Below, piece after piece: positions 35,789 through 43,417 of a stretch of DNA of 64,000 nt. Position numbers and translations under genes: made by a program. Source of the DNA: DATEPR01 sp036273855. GTDB taxonomy: Bacteria > Actinomycetota > Actinomycetes > Mycobacteriales > Pseudonocardiaceae. Under the pieces are notes generated by a model. It was not told where the DNA came from. It saw only the letters and a list, made by a program, of their open reading frames with translations, and searched no databases. Where the stretch lies: contig DASUGU010000029.1 in assembly GCA_036273855.1 (NCBI GenBank), forward strand, positions 164,797 through 228,796, read 5' to 3'. How positions within the stretch are numbered: position 1 is the first letter of the stretch; each line of letters opens with the position of its first letter.

Positions 35789-36667
35789 CTACTCCAGGTC
35801 CATCCCCAGGTCCAGCGCCACCACGGAGTGGGTCAGGGCACCCACCGACAGGTAGTCGACGCCGGTCGACGCGTACGCCCTGGCCCGGTCCAGGGTCAGG
35901 CCGCCGGAGGACTCCAGCCGGGTGGCCACACCGGCCGCGTCCCGCCGCCGGACCGCCTCGGCGCACTGCTCGGGCGTGAAGTTGTCCAGCAGCACCTCGT
36001 CGGCCGCCATGGCCAGCACCGCGTCCAACTGGTCCAGCCCGTCCACCTCGACCTCGCACGGCAGGTGCGGCGCGCGCTCCCGGACCGCGGCCAGCGCGGC
36101 GGCCACCGAACCGGCCGCCACCACGTGGTTGTCCTTGATCAGCACGGCGTCACCCAGGCCGAGCCGGTGGTTGACGCCACCGCCCTGCCGCACCGCGTAC
36201 TTCTGCACCAGCCGCAGGCCGGGCAGCGTCTTGCGGGTGTCCCTGATGGCACAACGGGTTCCGGCCACCTCGGCCACCCACGCCGCCGTCGCCGTGGCCA
36301 CGCCGGCCAGGTGGCACAGCAGGTTCAGCGCGGTCCGCTCCGCGGTCAGCAGGTCACGCACCCGCCCGCGCACCACCAGCGCGGGCTTGCCGGCGGGCAG
36401 CGCGGTGCCGTCCGGTACCTGATCCACCACGTCGTACTCGCCCAGCACCGCGTCGAACACCGCGAGCACCACCGGCAGGCCGGCGACCGTGCCCGGCTTG
36501 CGCGGGGTCAGCGCGGCGACGGCCACCGCGTCGGCCGGCACGGTGGCGGCCGTGGTGGCGTCCGGGCCGTAACGCAGGTCCTCGGCCAGGGCCGTCTCCA
36601 CCACGCGCCGCACGTCGGCCTCGTCCAGTCCGGCCGCCGCCAGTGCGGCCGTGGCGTGTGCCGTCAT
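35789..36667 (-). CDS. nadC: Nicotinate-nucleotide pyrophosphorylase (carboxylating)
   Basis: Quinolinate phosphoribosyltransferase, converting quinolinate and PRPP to nicotinate mononucleotide. The 292-residue product has ALNLLCHLAGVATATA, IRDTRKTLPGLRLVQKYAV, GGGVNHRLGLGDAVLIKDNH and LESSGGLTLDRARAYASTGVDYLSVG-type motifs. The ATG overlaps the nadB stop as ATGA. It is the last gene of nadABC and is convergent with the amidase gene. Confidence 0.97.
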   Translation of the reverse strand: MTAHATAALAAAGLDEADVRRVVETALAEDLRYGPDATTAATVPADAVAVAALTPRKPGTVAGLPVVLAVFDAVLGEYDVVDQVPDGTALPAGKPALVVRGRVRDLLTAERTALNLLCHLAGVATATAAWVAEVAGTRCAIRDTRKTLPGLRLVQKYAVRQGGGVNHRLGLGDAVLIKDNHVVAAGSVAAALAAVRERAPHLPCEVEVDGLDQLDAVLAMAADEVLLDNFTPEQCAEAVRRRDAAGVATRLESSGGLTLDRARAYASTGVDYLSVGALTHSVVALDLGMDLE

Positions 36668-38280
36668 GCCACACCCCGCAGCGCCAGCGGTGCCACCAGG
36701 ATCGGTTGACCGGCGACATCCAGCCGGACCCGTTGGCTGTACCGCCAACCCACGTCGTCGCGGTCGGGATGGTCGCCGCGCAGGTGGCAGCCCCGGGACT
36801 CGGTGCGGGCCTGCGCCGAGGTGAGCAGCACCCGCGCGGCCAGGGTCAGCGCCGCGTCCTCCACGGCCGTTCGAGTCCATAGTGGACGAACGATGGCCGC
36901 CGCGTCGACGGTGGCCGACGCGGTACGCAGGCCGTCGGCATCGCGGCCGATGGCGGCGTACCGGCTCATCGCGCGCTGCAACACGTCCCGGCCGGCGATC
37001 GCGGCCGCCGGCAGCGCAGCCTGCTCCACCGTGCGCACGTCGCCGAGCAGTCCGGCCGCCAGGTCACGAGCCACCGCCCGAGCCGCCCGCCGGCCGACCA
37101 CCAGGCCCTCCAGCAGGCTGTTGGACGCCAACCGGTTCGCGCCGTGCAGGCCGGTGCGAGCCACCTCGCCCGCCGCGTACAGCCCGGGCAGGTGCGTCCT
37201 TCCGTCCTCAGTGGACACCACGCCGCCGCACGCGAAATGGGCGGCCGGTGCCACCGGGATCGGTTCGGCCACCGGATCGATGCCGGCCGCGACACAGGCC
37301 GAGTACACCGTGGGGAACCGCTCGGCGAACGCCACGTCACGCAGGCCGGTGGCGTCCAGGTAGACGTGATCGGTGTCGGTGTCCACCATGCGGCGGGTGA
37401 TCGCGGCGGACACCACGTCGCGCGGCGCGAGATCGCCCAGTGGGTGCACGCCCGCCATCACGCGCTCGCCCGCCGCGTCCACCAGCACGGCACCCTCCCC
37501 GCGCACCGCCTCGGTGACCAGTGGCCGGTGGCCCCGCGCGTCGCCACCGGTGAACAGCACCGTGGGGTGGAACTGCACGAACTCGGTGTCGGCCAGCGTG
37601 GCACCCGCGCGCAGCGCCAGGGCCAGCCCGTCGGCCGTCGCCTCGGCCGGGTTCGACGTCGCCTGGTAGAGCTGGCCCAGCCCACCGGTGGCCAGCAGCA
37701 CGGCCGGCGCGCTGAGCAATCCGGGCACACCGGCGTCGTCCAGCACCAGCAGCCCGCCGACCGCGCCCGCCGACGTGTGCACCACGTCGACGGCGACATG
37801 TCCGGCGAGCAACGGCAGACCGCCGTCGCGCACCGCGGCCAGCAACGCCCGCTCCACCTCGGCGCCGGTCGCGTCACCACCGGCGTGCACGACGCGGAAC
37901 GCCGTGTGCCCGCCCTCCCTGGTGCGCGCGAGCCGCCCGTCGCCGCTCGCGTCGAACACCGCGCCCAGCAGGCGCAGGTCGGTCACCGCGGCCGGGCCGT
38001 CGGCCAGGATCGCCGCCACCGCCGTGGCGTCGCACAGGCCGGCGCCCGCGGTCAGCGTGTCGGCGACATGGGCCGACACGGTGTCGCCGCGCTCGTGCTC
38101 GCCGGGCAGCACGACGGCCACGCCACCCTGTGCCCAGCGGGTGTTGCCGTCACCGGCACCCGCCTTGGTGACCACCACGACCCGTAGCCCGGCGGCCCGC
38201 GCGGCCAGCGCCGCGCTCAGGCCGGCAACGCCACTGCCCACCACGACCAGATCGGCCGAAGCCGCCCACCGGTAACTCAT
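36664..38280 (-). CDS. nadB: L-aspartate oxidase
   Basis: An FAD enzyme that oxidises aspartate to iminoaspartate for quinolinate synthesis. The 538-residue product begins with the dinucleotide fold LVVVGSGVAGLSAALAARAAG, then NTRWAQGGVAVVL, EGGHTAFRVVHAGGDATG, FVQFHPTVLFTGG and LYAAGEVARTGLHGANRLAS. The C-terminal SRGCHLRGDHPDRDD is typical of the succinate dehydrogenase/NadB family. ATGA overlaps join it to nadA and nadC. Confidence 0.97.
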   Translation of the reverse strand: MSYRWAASADLVVVGSGVAGLSAALAARAAGLRVVVVTKAGAGDGNTRWAQGGVAVVLPGEHERGDTVSAHVADTLTAGAGLCDATAVAAILADGPAAVTDLRLLGAVFDASGDGRLARTREGGHTAFRVVHAGGDATGAEVERALLAAVRDGGLPLLAGHVAVDVVHTSAGAVGGLLVLDDAGVPGLLSAPAVLLATGGLGQLYQATSNPAEATADGLALALRAGATLADTEFVQFHPTVLFTGGDARGHRPLVTEAVRGEGAVLVDAAGERVMAGVHPLGDLAPRDVVSAAITRRMVDTDTDHVYLDATGLRDVAFAERFPTVYSACVAAGIDPVAEPIPVAPAAHFACGGVVSTEDGRTHLPGLYAAGEVARTGLHGANRLASNSLLEGLVVGRRAARAVARDLAAGLLGDVRTVEQAALPAAAIAGRDVLQRAMSRYAAIGRDADGLRTASATVDAAAIVRPLWTRTAVEDAALTLAARVLLTSAQARTESRGCHLRGDHPDRDDVGWRYSQRVRLDVAGQPILVAPLALRGVA

Positions 38281-39290
38281 TCCGCACCCCCGGGCCGACC
38301 GATCTCGATCATCCGCCGCACGGCCCCGCGCGCCCGCTCGGCGACGTCCGCGTCGACCACGACCTCGTCGGCGCCCTCCCGCAGGCAGCGCAGCAGCGCG
38401 GCCGGTGTGATCATTTTCATGTACCGGCAGGACGCGCGGCCGTTGACGGGCTGGAAGTCCACGTCCGGCGCGGCCCGGCGCAACTGGTGCAGCATCCCGA
38501 TCTCGGTGGCCACCAGCACGCTGCCGGCCCTGGTCCGGCGGGCCGCGTCGAGCATGCCGCCGGTGGACAGGATGCGCACCTTCTCCGCCGGCACGGCACC
38601 CTCACCAGCCAGGTACAGCGCGGACGTGGCGCAGCCGCATTCGGGGTGGATGAACAGTTCCGCGTCCGGTTCGGCGGCGGCCCGCTCGGTCAGCTCGGCA
38701 CCGTTGATGCCGGCGTGCACGTGGCACTCGCCCGCCCACACGTGCAGGTTGGTCCTGCCGGTCTCGCGCCGCACGTGGGCGCCGAGGAACTGGTCGGGGC
38801 AGAACAACACCTCGGTGTCGGCCGGGACGGACGCGACCACGTCGACCGCGTTGGACGACGTGCAGCAGATGTCGGTCTCCGCCTTGACCTCCGCCGTCGT
38901 GTTCACATAGGACACCACGACGGCACCGGGATGTTCCGCCTTCCAGGCCCGCAGGTCGGCGGCGGTGATGGAGTCGGCGAGCGAACAGCCCGCTCGCGCG
39001 TCCGGGATGAGCACGGTTCGGTCCGGTGCCAGGATTTTCGCGGTCTCGGCCATGAAATGGACACCACAGAAGACGATGGTGGTCGCGTCGGACTCGGCGG
39101 CGATGCGGGACAACGCCAGGGAGTCACCGGTGTGGTCGGCGATGTCCTGGATCTGGGGCAGTTGGTAGTTGTGCGCCAGGATGACCGCGTTCCGTGCCGC
39201 GGCCAGTTCTCGCACCTCGTCCGCCCAGGCATCGTTCGGCGTGACGCCGCCGTAGACGCCGTCCGCACCCCGTTCGATCGTCGCGGTCAT
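38277..39290 (-). CDS. nadA: Quinolinate synthase A
   Basis: A [4Fe-4S] enzyme condensing iminoaspartate with dihydroxyacetone phosphate to quinolinate. The 337-residue product has AVILAHNYQLPQIQDIADHTGDS, FCGVHFMAETAKIL, Cys ligands in DICCTSSNAV and in HPECGCATSAL, and MKMITPAALL. The ATG at 39290 has GGGAGG 5 nt upstream. It is the first gene of nadABC and is divergent from NrtR, with a strong palindrome between. Confidence 0.97.
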   Translation of the reverse strand: MTATIERGADGVYGGVTPNDAWADEVRELAAARNAVILAHNYQLPQIQDIADHTGDSLALSRIAAESDATTIVFCGVHFMAETAKILAPDRTVLIPDARAGCSLADSITAADLRAWKAEHPGAVVVSYVNTTAEVKAETDICCTSSNAVDVVASVPADTEVLFCPDQFLGAHVRRETGRTNLHVWAGECHVHAGINGAELTERAAAEPDAELFIHPECGCATSALYLAGEGAVPAEKVRILSTGGMLDAARRTRAGSVLVATEIGMLHQLRRAAPDVDFQPVNGRASCRYMKMITPAALLRCLREGADEVVVDADVAERARGAVRRMIEIGRPGGAE

Positions 39291-39322
39291 CCCATCCTCC
39301 CATTCGTAACGCCCGTCCGATG

Positions 39323-39347
39323 GGTTTTCGACTTTCGGTTGAAAACC
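39323..39347. promoter_or_regulatory. NrtR operator candidate between nadA and nrtR
   Basis: A 25-bp inverted repeat with perfect 7-bp arms GGTTTTC (39323-39329) and GAAAACC (39341-39347); inner positions are partly symmetrical too. It is the only extended palindrome in the 78-bp divergent region and lies upstream of both genes. Confidence 0.8.
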
Positions 39348-39355
39348 TTCGTAGA

Positions 39356-39361
39356 TAGTAT
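39356..39361 (+). promoter_or_regulatory. Putative -10 box of nrtR (leaderless start)
   Basis: TAGTAT ends 7 nt before the GTG of nrtR and lies 8 bp past the palindrome, whose binding would cover the -35 region. Confidence 0.45.
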
Positions 39362-39368
39362 CAGCCAG

Positions 39369-40082
39369 GTGAACCAGCCGGCACATGAAGTCCTGGCCGC
39401 GGTGCTCCAAGTGCGAGCGAAGTCACTGCGAGTTCTGCTGTGGCAGCGGGCGAAGGAGCCGGCGGCGGGCCACTGGTCGCTGCCCGGCGGCCGGCTCGGC
39501 GACACCGAGGACGTCGAGACCTCGATCCGCCGGCAACTCGCGGAAAAGGTCGACGTACGGCAACTGGCGCATGTGGAACAGCTCGCGGTGTTCAGCGCAC
39601 CGGACCGGGTACCCGGTCCGCGCGTCATCGCCACCGCGTTCCTCGGCCTGGTCCCCGCCGGGCTCGACCCTGAGGTGCCCGACGACACCGGCTGGCACCC
39701 GGTGGACGCGCTGCCGCCCACCGCGTTCGACCACGGCGCCATCGCGCTGCGCGCCCGGCACCGGCTGCGCTCCAAGCTCTCCTACACCAATCTCGGCTTC
39801 GCCCTGGCGCCACCGGAGTTCACCGTGTCCGAACTGCGCGAGCTCTACTCGGCGGCGTTGGGTTATCGGGTATCCGCCACGAACCTGCAACGGGTGCTGT
39901 CCCGGCGCGGCCTGCTGGCCCCTACCGGTGCCACCGCGGCGCCCGGTCCCTCCGGCGGCCGGCCCGCCGCGCAGTTCCGGTTCACCGACCACGGCATGCA
40001 GGTGACGGACCCGTTCGCGGTGTTGCGGCCACCCCGGCAGGGTCAGCCGGATCAGCGCGCAGCGAAAGGGCGGACGACGTAA
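39369..40082 (+). CDS. nrtR: Nudix-type transcriptional repressor of NAD synthesis (NrtR)
   Basis: A 237-residue two-domain regulator. Residues about 1-130 form a Nudix-like fold (EVLAAVLQVRAKSLRVLLWQ, SLPGGRLGDTEDVETSIRRQL); the Nudix box is degenerate, with AEKVDV where the catalytic REEAG-E would be, as in NrtR proteins that bind ADP-ribose without hydrolysis. Residues about 140-210 form the winged helix (FTVSELRELYSAALGYRVSATNLQRVL). Divergence from nadABC and the palindrome support NAD control. The GTG at 39369 has no Shine-Dalgarno; TAGTAT lies 7 nt upstream. Confidence 0.93.
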   Translation: MNQPAHEVLAAVLQVRAKSLRVLLWQRAKEPAAGHWSLPGGRLGDTEDVETSIRRQLAEKVDVRQLAHVEQLAVFSAPDRVPGPRVIATAFLGLVPAGLDPEVPDDTGWHPVDALPPTAFDHGAIALRARHRLRSKLSYTNLGFALAPPEFTVSELRELYSAALGYRVSATNLQRVLSRRGLLAPTGATAAPGPSGGRPAAQFRFTDHGMQVTDPFAVLRPPRQGQPDQRAAKGRTT

Positions 40083-40085
40083 CGT
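40080..40085 (+). promoter_or_regulatory. Putative -10 box of the LON-domain gene
   Basis: TAACGT, which includes the nrtR stop codon, lies 6 nt before GTG 40092. The AGGAGG in between abuts the start codon and is too close to act as a normal ribosome site. Confidence 0.35.
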
Positions 40086-40091
40086 AGGAGG

Positions 40092-40772
40092 GTGGCCGAG
40101 ACGATCCCCCTGTTCCCGCTGGCAGCGGTGCTGCTGCCGGGAACGTCGTTGCCACTGCACATCTTCGAGCCCCGCTATCGGCAACTGACGATGGACCTGG
40201 TCAGGGAGACCCTGCCGGGCAGGTATTTCGGCGTCATCGCGAAGAAGCCCGGTTGGGGCTACGACGTCGAGAAGATCGACCAGGTCAGGGATATCGGCTG
40301 CTCCGCGCTGCTGCGCGAGGTCAAGCCGCTGCCGGACGGCCGGTTCGACATCGTCACCAAGGGGGACCGCAGATTCCGGCTGCTGGACATCGACTCCACC
40401 ACCGCGCCCTACCTGCTGGGCACGGTGGAATGGTTGCCCGACTCGGCACCCGCCGACCAACTGGCCGCACTGATGCCGGCACTGGTCACCTCGGCCAGGG
40501 CGGCCCACCAGCGGTACTGCCGGTCGGCCTGGCAGCGTGAGGACTGGTCGGAACCACCGGCCGACGCCGATCCCGCCGATCTGGCCCATCTCGTCGCGGC
40601 CGACTGCCTGCTGGACGCGGCCGACCGGCAGCGGTTGCTCGAGGAGCGCTGCCCGGCCCGGCGGCTACGCTTGGCGCGCAAGCTGCTCACCGTGGAGTCG
40701 GCGATCCTGGGCAACCTGCACGCGGTTCCCATGCAACTGGCCGATCTGGACCAACAGCCGAACCTGAACTAG
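40092..40772 (+). CDS. LON substrate-binding (N-terminal) domain protein
   Basis: A 226-residue stand-alone LON N-terminal domain without the AAA+ or protease parts. The signature IPLFPLAAVLLPGTSLPLHIFEPRYRQLT starts at residue 5, and GRFDIVTKGDRRFRLLDID follows in the middle. Such proteins are common in actinobacteria; a role in recognising substrates or partners is assumed but untested. It lies 9 nt after nrtR on the same strand. Its stop is interlocked with that of the convergent membrane protein gene in CTAG. Confidence 0.9.
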   Translation: MAETIPLFPLAAVLLPGTSLPLHIFEPRYRQLTMDLVRETLPGRYFGVIAKKPGWGYDVEKIDQVRDIGCSALLREVKPLPDGRFDIVTKGDRRFRLLDIDSTTAPYLLGTVEWLPDSAPADQLAALMPALVTSARAAHQRYCRSAWQREDWSEPPADADPADLAHLVAADCLLDAADRQRLLEERCPARRLRLARKLLTVESAILGNLHAVPMQLADLDQQPNLN

Positions 40773-41380
40773 TGCAACCGGCGGCCCAGGTCGTTGGTGC
40801 TGTTCCAGGCGGCCAGCACGCCGTAGGTCAGTGCGGTGCCCAGCGGCTGCACGATGATCCCCCACGACGACTCCAGCCGTGGCGCGAGGTCGAACACCGA
40901 GCCCGCCGTGGGCGCGGTGGCCAGTGCGTAGTGCCCGGCGACGAACGCCTCCCCGAGGCGCATGGCCAACCAGGCGGCGATGAACGCACCCAGCACACCG
41001 GCCAACATGATCACCGGACCGCGCCGCTCGCGCAGCATCCAGATGGCCACGCCGGTGGCGATACCGGCGACCAGGCCCATCAGCATGAAGATCGCCAGAT
41101 CGTCGAACCGGTGGTAGCCGTAGGGCGAGGGCAGCGGAATCGGTTGACCGGACGCGTCCAGCACACCGGGGATGGCGGGCGCGACACGGGACCAGATCCA
41201 CCCCAGGGGCAGGCCGACCAGGGCGGCGGTGGACATCACGCTGATCGCGGGCAGCAGGTCGGCGCGGACGACGACGCTCGGCCGACGGGTCGGGAACAGG
41301 GCGTTGACCCCGCTGGCCGACCGGGCCCGGTCCGGCTCACCGGCCGACTGCGGCACCTGCTGCACCGGCTGCTCCGACAC
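40769..41380 (-). CDS. DUF2567-type membrane protein
   Basis: A 203-residue protein with four hydrophobic segments: LLPAISVMSTAALVGLPLGW, DDLAIFMLMGLVAGIATGVA, MLAGVLGAFIAAWLAMRLG and IIVQPLGTALTYGVLAAW. A roughly 45-residue polar N-terminus precedes them. Gene order bioB-bsaP-this protein matches Rv1589-Rv1590-Rv1591 in M. tuberculosis, where the third is a DUF2567 membrane protein. Function is unknown. The GTG at 41380 has a purine-rich ribosome site, GGAAGGGGAATC. Confidence 0.78.
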   Translation of the reverse strand: MSEQPVQQVPQSAGEPDRARSASGVNALFPTRRPSVVVRADLLPAISVMSTAALVGLPLGWIWSRVAPAIPGVLDASGQPIPLPSPYGYHRFDDLAIFMLMGLVAGIATGVAIWMLRERRGPVIMLAGVLGAFIAAWLAMRLGEAFVAGHYALATAPTAGSVFDLAPRLESSWGIIVQPLGTALTYGVLAAWNSTNDLGRRLH

Positions 41381-41446
41381 GATTCCCCTTCCGCGAAACC
41401 CGGGGCAAACCCTAGTGCCCGCCAGCACAGGGTCACCCGGCGGCGG

Positions 41447-41635
41447 TCAGTTGGCGGTGAGCTGACCGTGCCGGCTGCACGTCGCCGTCCAGCCCGCCGG
41501 AGTGACCTGGACCACCATCCGCCGCGCGCAGTGCACGCAATACCGCGGCGGATCCACCAGCGCCAGCCGGGCCCGGCAGTGTTCGTGATCGGCGGCGTCG
41601 GCCGGTTGGCCGCACCACGCACAGAACTCGGTCAC
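41447..41635 (-). CDS. bsaP: Biotin synthase auxiliary protein (BsaP-like)
   Basis: A 62-residue Cys-rich protein with two CxxC pairs (FCAWCGQ and YCVHCARR), extra Cys residues in HEHCRAR and TCSRHG, and the ending SRHGQLTAN. Size, motif and position directly after bioB match the recently described actinobacterial biotin synthase auxiliary protein, which helps BioB insert sulfur. The GTG overlaps the bioB stop as GTGA, so the two are made together. It is easily missed because of its size. Confidence 0.85.
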   Translation of the reverse strand: MTEFCAWCGQPADAADHEHCRARLALVDPPRYCVHCARRMVVQVTPAGWTATCSRHGQLTAN

Positions 41636-42651
41636 AACGTCTCGCTCAGCGCCTTGATCGGCATCTTGAGGTCGGCCAGCATGTCCAGGTCCTGCTGCGC
41701 CGGCCGGCCCAGGTTGGTCAGGTAGTTGCCCACGATGATGGCGTTGACGCCGCCCAGCATGCCCTGCTCGGCGCCCAGGTCGCCCAGGGTCAGCTCGCGG
41801 CCGCCGGCGAACCGGAGGATCGTGCGTGGCAGGGCGAGGCGGAACGCGCCGACCGCCCGCAACGCGTCCTGCCCGGCCACGACCGGGTAGTCGGCGTAGG
41901 GCGTGCCGGGATTGGGGATGAGGAAGTTCATCGGCACCTCGTCCGGCTCCAGCTCGGCGAGCTGCACGGCGAACTCGGCGCGCTGGGCGAGCGTCTCGCC
42001 CATGCCGATGATGCCGCCGCAGCACACCTCCATGCCGGCGTCGCGCACCATCCGCAGCGTGTCCCAGCGCTCCTGCCAGGTGTGCGATGTCACGACGTTC
42101 GGGAAGTGCGAGCGGGCGGTCTCCAGGTTGTGGTTGTAGCGGTGCACGCCCATGGCGACGAGTTCGTCGACCTGGTCCTGGGTCAGCATGCCCAGCGAGC
42201 AGGCGATGTTGATGTCCAGACCGGCCGCGCGGATCGCCGCGATGCCTTCCCGCACCTGGGCGAGCAGCCGGGCGTCCGGCCCGCGTACGGCGGCGACGAC
42301 GCAGAACTCGGTGGCGCCGGTGGCCGCGGTCTGCCGGGCGGCCTCGACCAACCCCGGGATGTCCAGCCACGCCGACCGGACCGGCGTCGGGAACCGGCCC
42401 GACTGCGAGCAGAAGTGGCAGTCCTCCGGGCAGCCGCCGGTCTTTACGCTGACGATGCCCTCGACCTCGACCTCCGGACCGCACCAGCGCTCGCGCACCT
42501 CGTGCGCCAGGGCGAGCAGGTCGGCCACGCGGTCGTCGGGCAGTTCGAGCACCCGCAGCACCTGCTCCTGCGCCAGCCCGACCCCTCGGCCCAGCACCTG
42601 CTCCCTGGCCTCGGCGAGCACGTCGGTGTTGACGTCCCTGGTCACGGACAC
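41632..42651 (-). CDS. bioB: Biotin synthase
   Basis: A radical-SAM enzyme inserting sulfur into dethiobiotin. The 339-residue product has the cluster motif CPEDCHFC (Cys74, Cys78, Cys81), VKTGGCPEDCHFCSQSG, YNHNLETARSHFPNVVTSHT, CCGGIIGMGET and GGRELTLGDL. AAGGAGG precedes the start. It overlaps bsaP by GTGA, and bioD lies 33 nt upstream. Confidence 0.97.
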   Translation of the reverse strand: MSVTRDVNTDVLAEAREQVLGRGVGLAQEQVLRVLELPDDRVADLLALAHEVRERWCGPEVEVEGIVSVKTGGCPEDCHFCSQSGRFPTPVRSAWLDIPGLVEAARQTAATGATEFCVVAAVRGPDARLLAQVREGIAAIRAAGLDINIACSLGMLTQDQVDELVAMGVHRYNHNLETARSHFPNVVTSHTWQERWDTLRMVRDAGMEVCCGGIIGMGETLAQRAEFAVQLAELEPDEVPMNFLIPNPGTPYADYPVVAGQDALRAVGAFRLALPRTILRFAGGRELTLGDLGAEQGMLGGVNAIIVGNYLTNLGRPAQQDLDMLADLKMPIKALSETL

Positions 42652-42684
42652 CCTCCTTGCGGATCGAACGGGATCGTCACTCTC

Positions 42685-43401
42685 TCATGCCGTGTGAGCA
42701 GCGGTGAACAGGTCGGAATCGAAGTCGCCGTCCAGCCACGGGGACAGCGAGCCGCGCGCCACCGCCAGGAACTCCTCCGGCGACCGCCTGGCCACGCCGT
42801 CGGGCAGCACACCGAGTAACGGTGCTCCGGCGGCCACGGGCAGGTCGACGAGATTGCTCCGCGCGGCGAGGTCGGGATGCGCGGGCCACCGGCCCACCAC
42901 CACACCGATGCACTCGATTCCCCTGCGTACCAACGCTTCCGCGGTGAGGGCCGTCGTGTTGAGGGTGCCGAGGCCGGCGTGCGCGACGAGTAGCACGGGC
43001 GCGCCCAGCGCCCACGCGACGTCGGCCACGGTGCCACCGTCGGGGTCGAACCGGACCAGCAGGCCACCCGCGCCCTCGACGAGCACGATGTCGTGGTCGT
43101 CGAGCAGATCCGACGCGGCCATCGCGGCCTCGGCCGGTGTGACCGGTGGCACACCACTGCGGCGGGCAGCGGCCTCCGGGGACAGCGGATCGGGATAGCG
43201 GCGCAGTTCGCGGGTGGTCACCGGACCGGCCAGCCGCCGGACCTCGGCCAGGTCGGCGGGCGCACCGGCGGACACGCCGGTCTGCGCGGGCTTGAGCACC
43301 GCCACGCTGCGGCCCCGGTCGGCGGCGAGGGCCGCGACGGCGGCGGTGACCACCGTCTTGCCCACGTCCGTGCCGGTCCCGGTGACCACAAGGATGCCCA
43401 C
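42685..43401 (-). CDS. bioD: Dethiobiotin synthetase
   Basis: An ATP-dependent carboxylase closing the ureido ring of dethiobiotin. The 238-residue product has the P-loop GTGTDVGKTVVTAA at the N-terminus, LKPAQTGVSA (substrate Lys) and LVEGAGGLLVRFD. It lies 16 nt downstream of bioA and upstream of bioB. A bioF gene would normally stand between or next to bioA and bioD but is absent here. Confidence 0.96.
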   Translation of the reverse strand: MGILVVTGTGTDVGKTVVTAAVAALAADRGRSVAVLKPAQTGVSAGAPADLAEVRRLAGPVTTRELRRYPDPLSPEAAARRSGVPPVTPAEAAMAASDLLDDHDIVLVEGAGGLLVRFDPDGGTVADVAWALGAPVLLVAHAGLGTLNTTALTAEALVRRGIECIGVVVGRWPAHPDLAARSNLVDLPVAAGAPLLGVLPDGVARRSPEEFLAVARGSLSPWLDGDFDSDLFTAAHTA

Positions 43402-43417
43402 GGACCGTCAGGTTACG

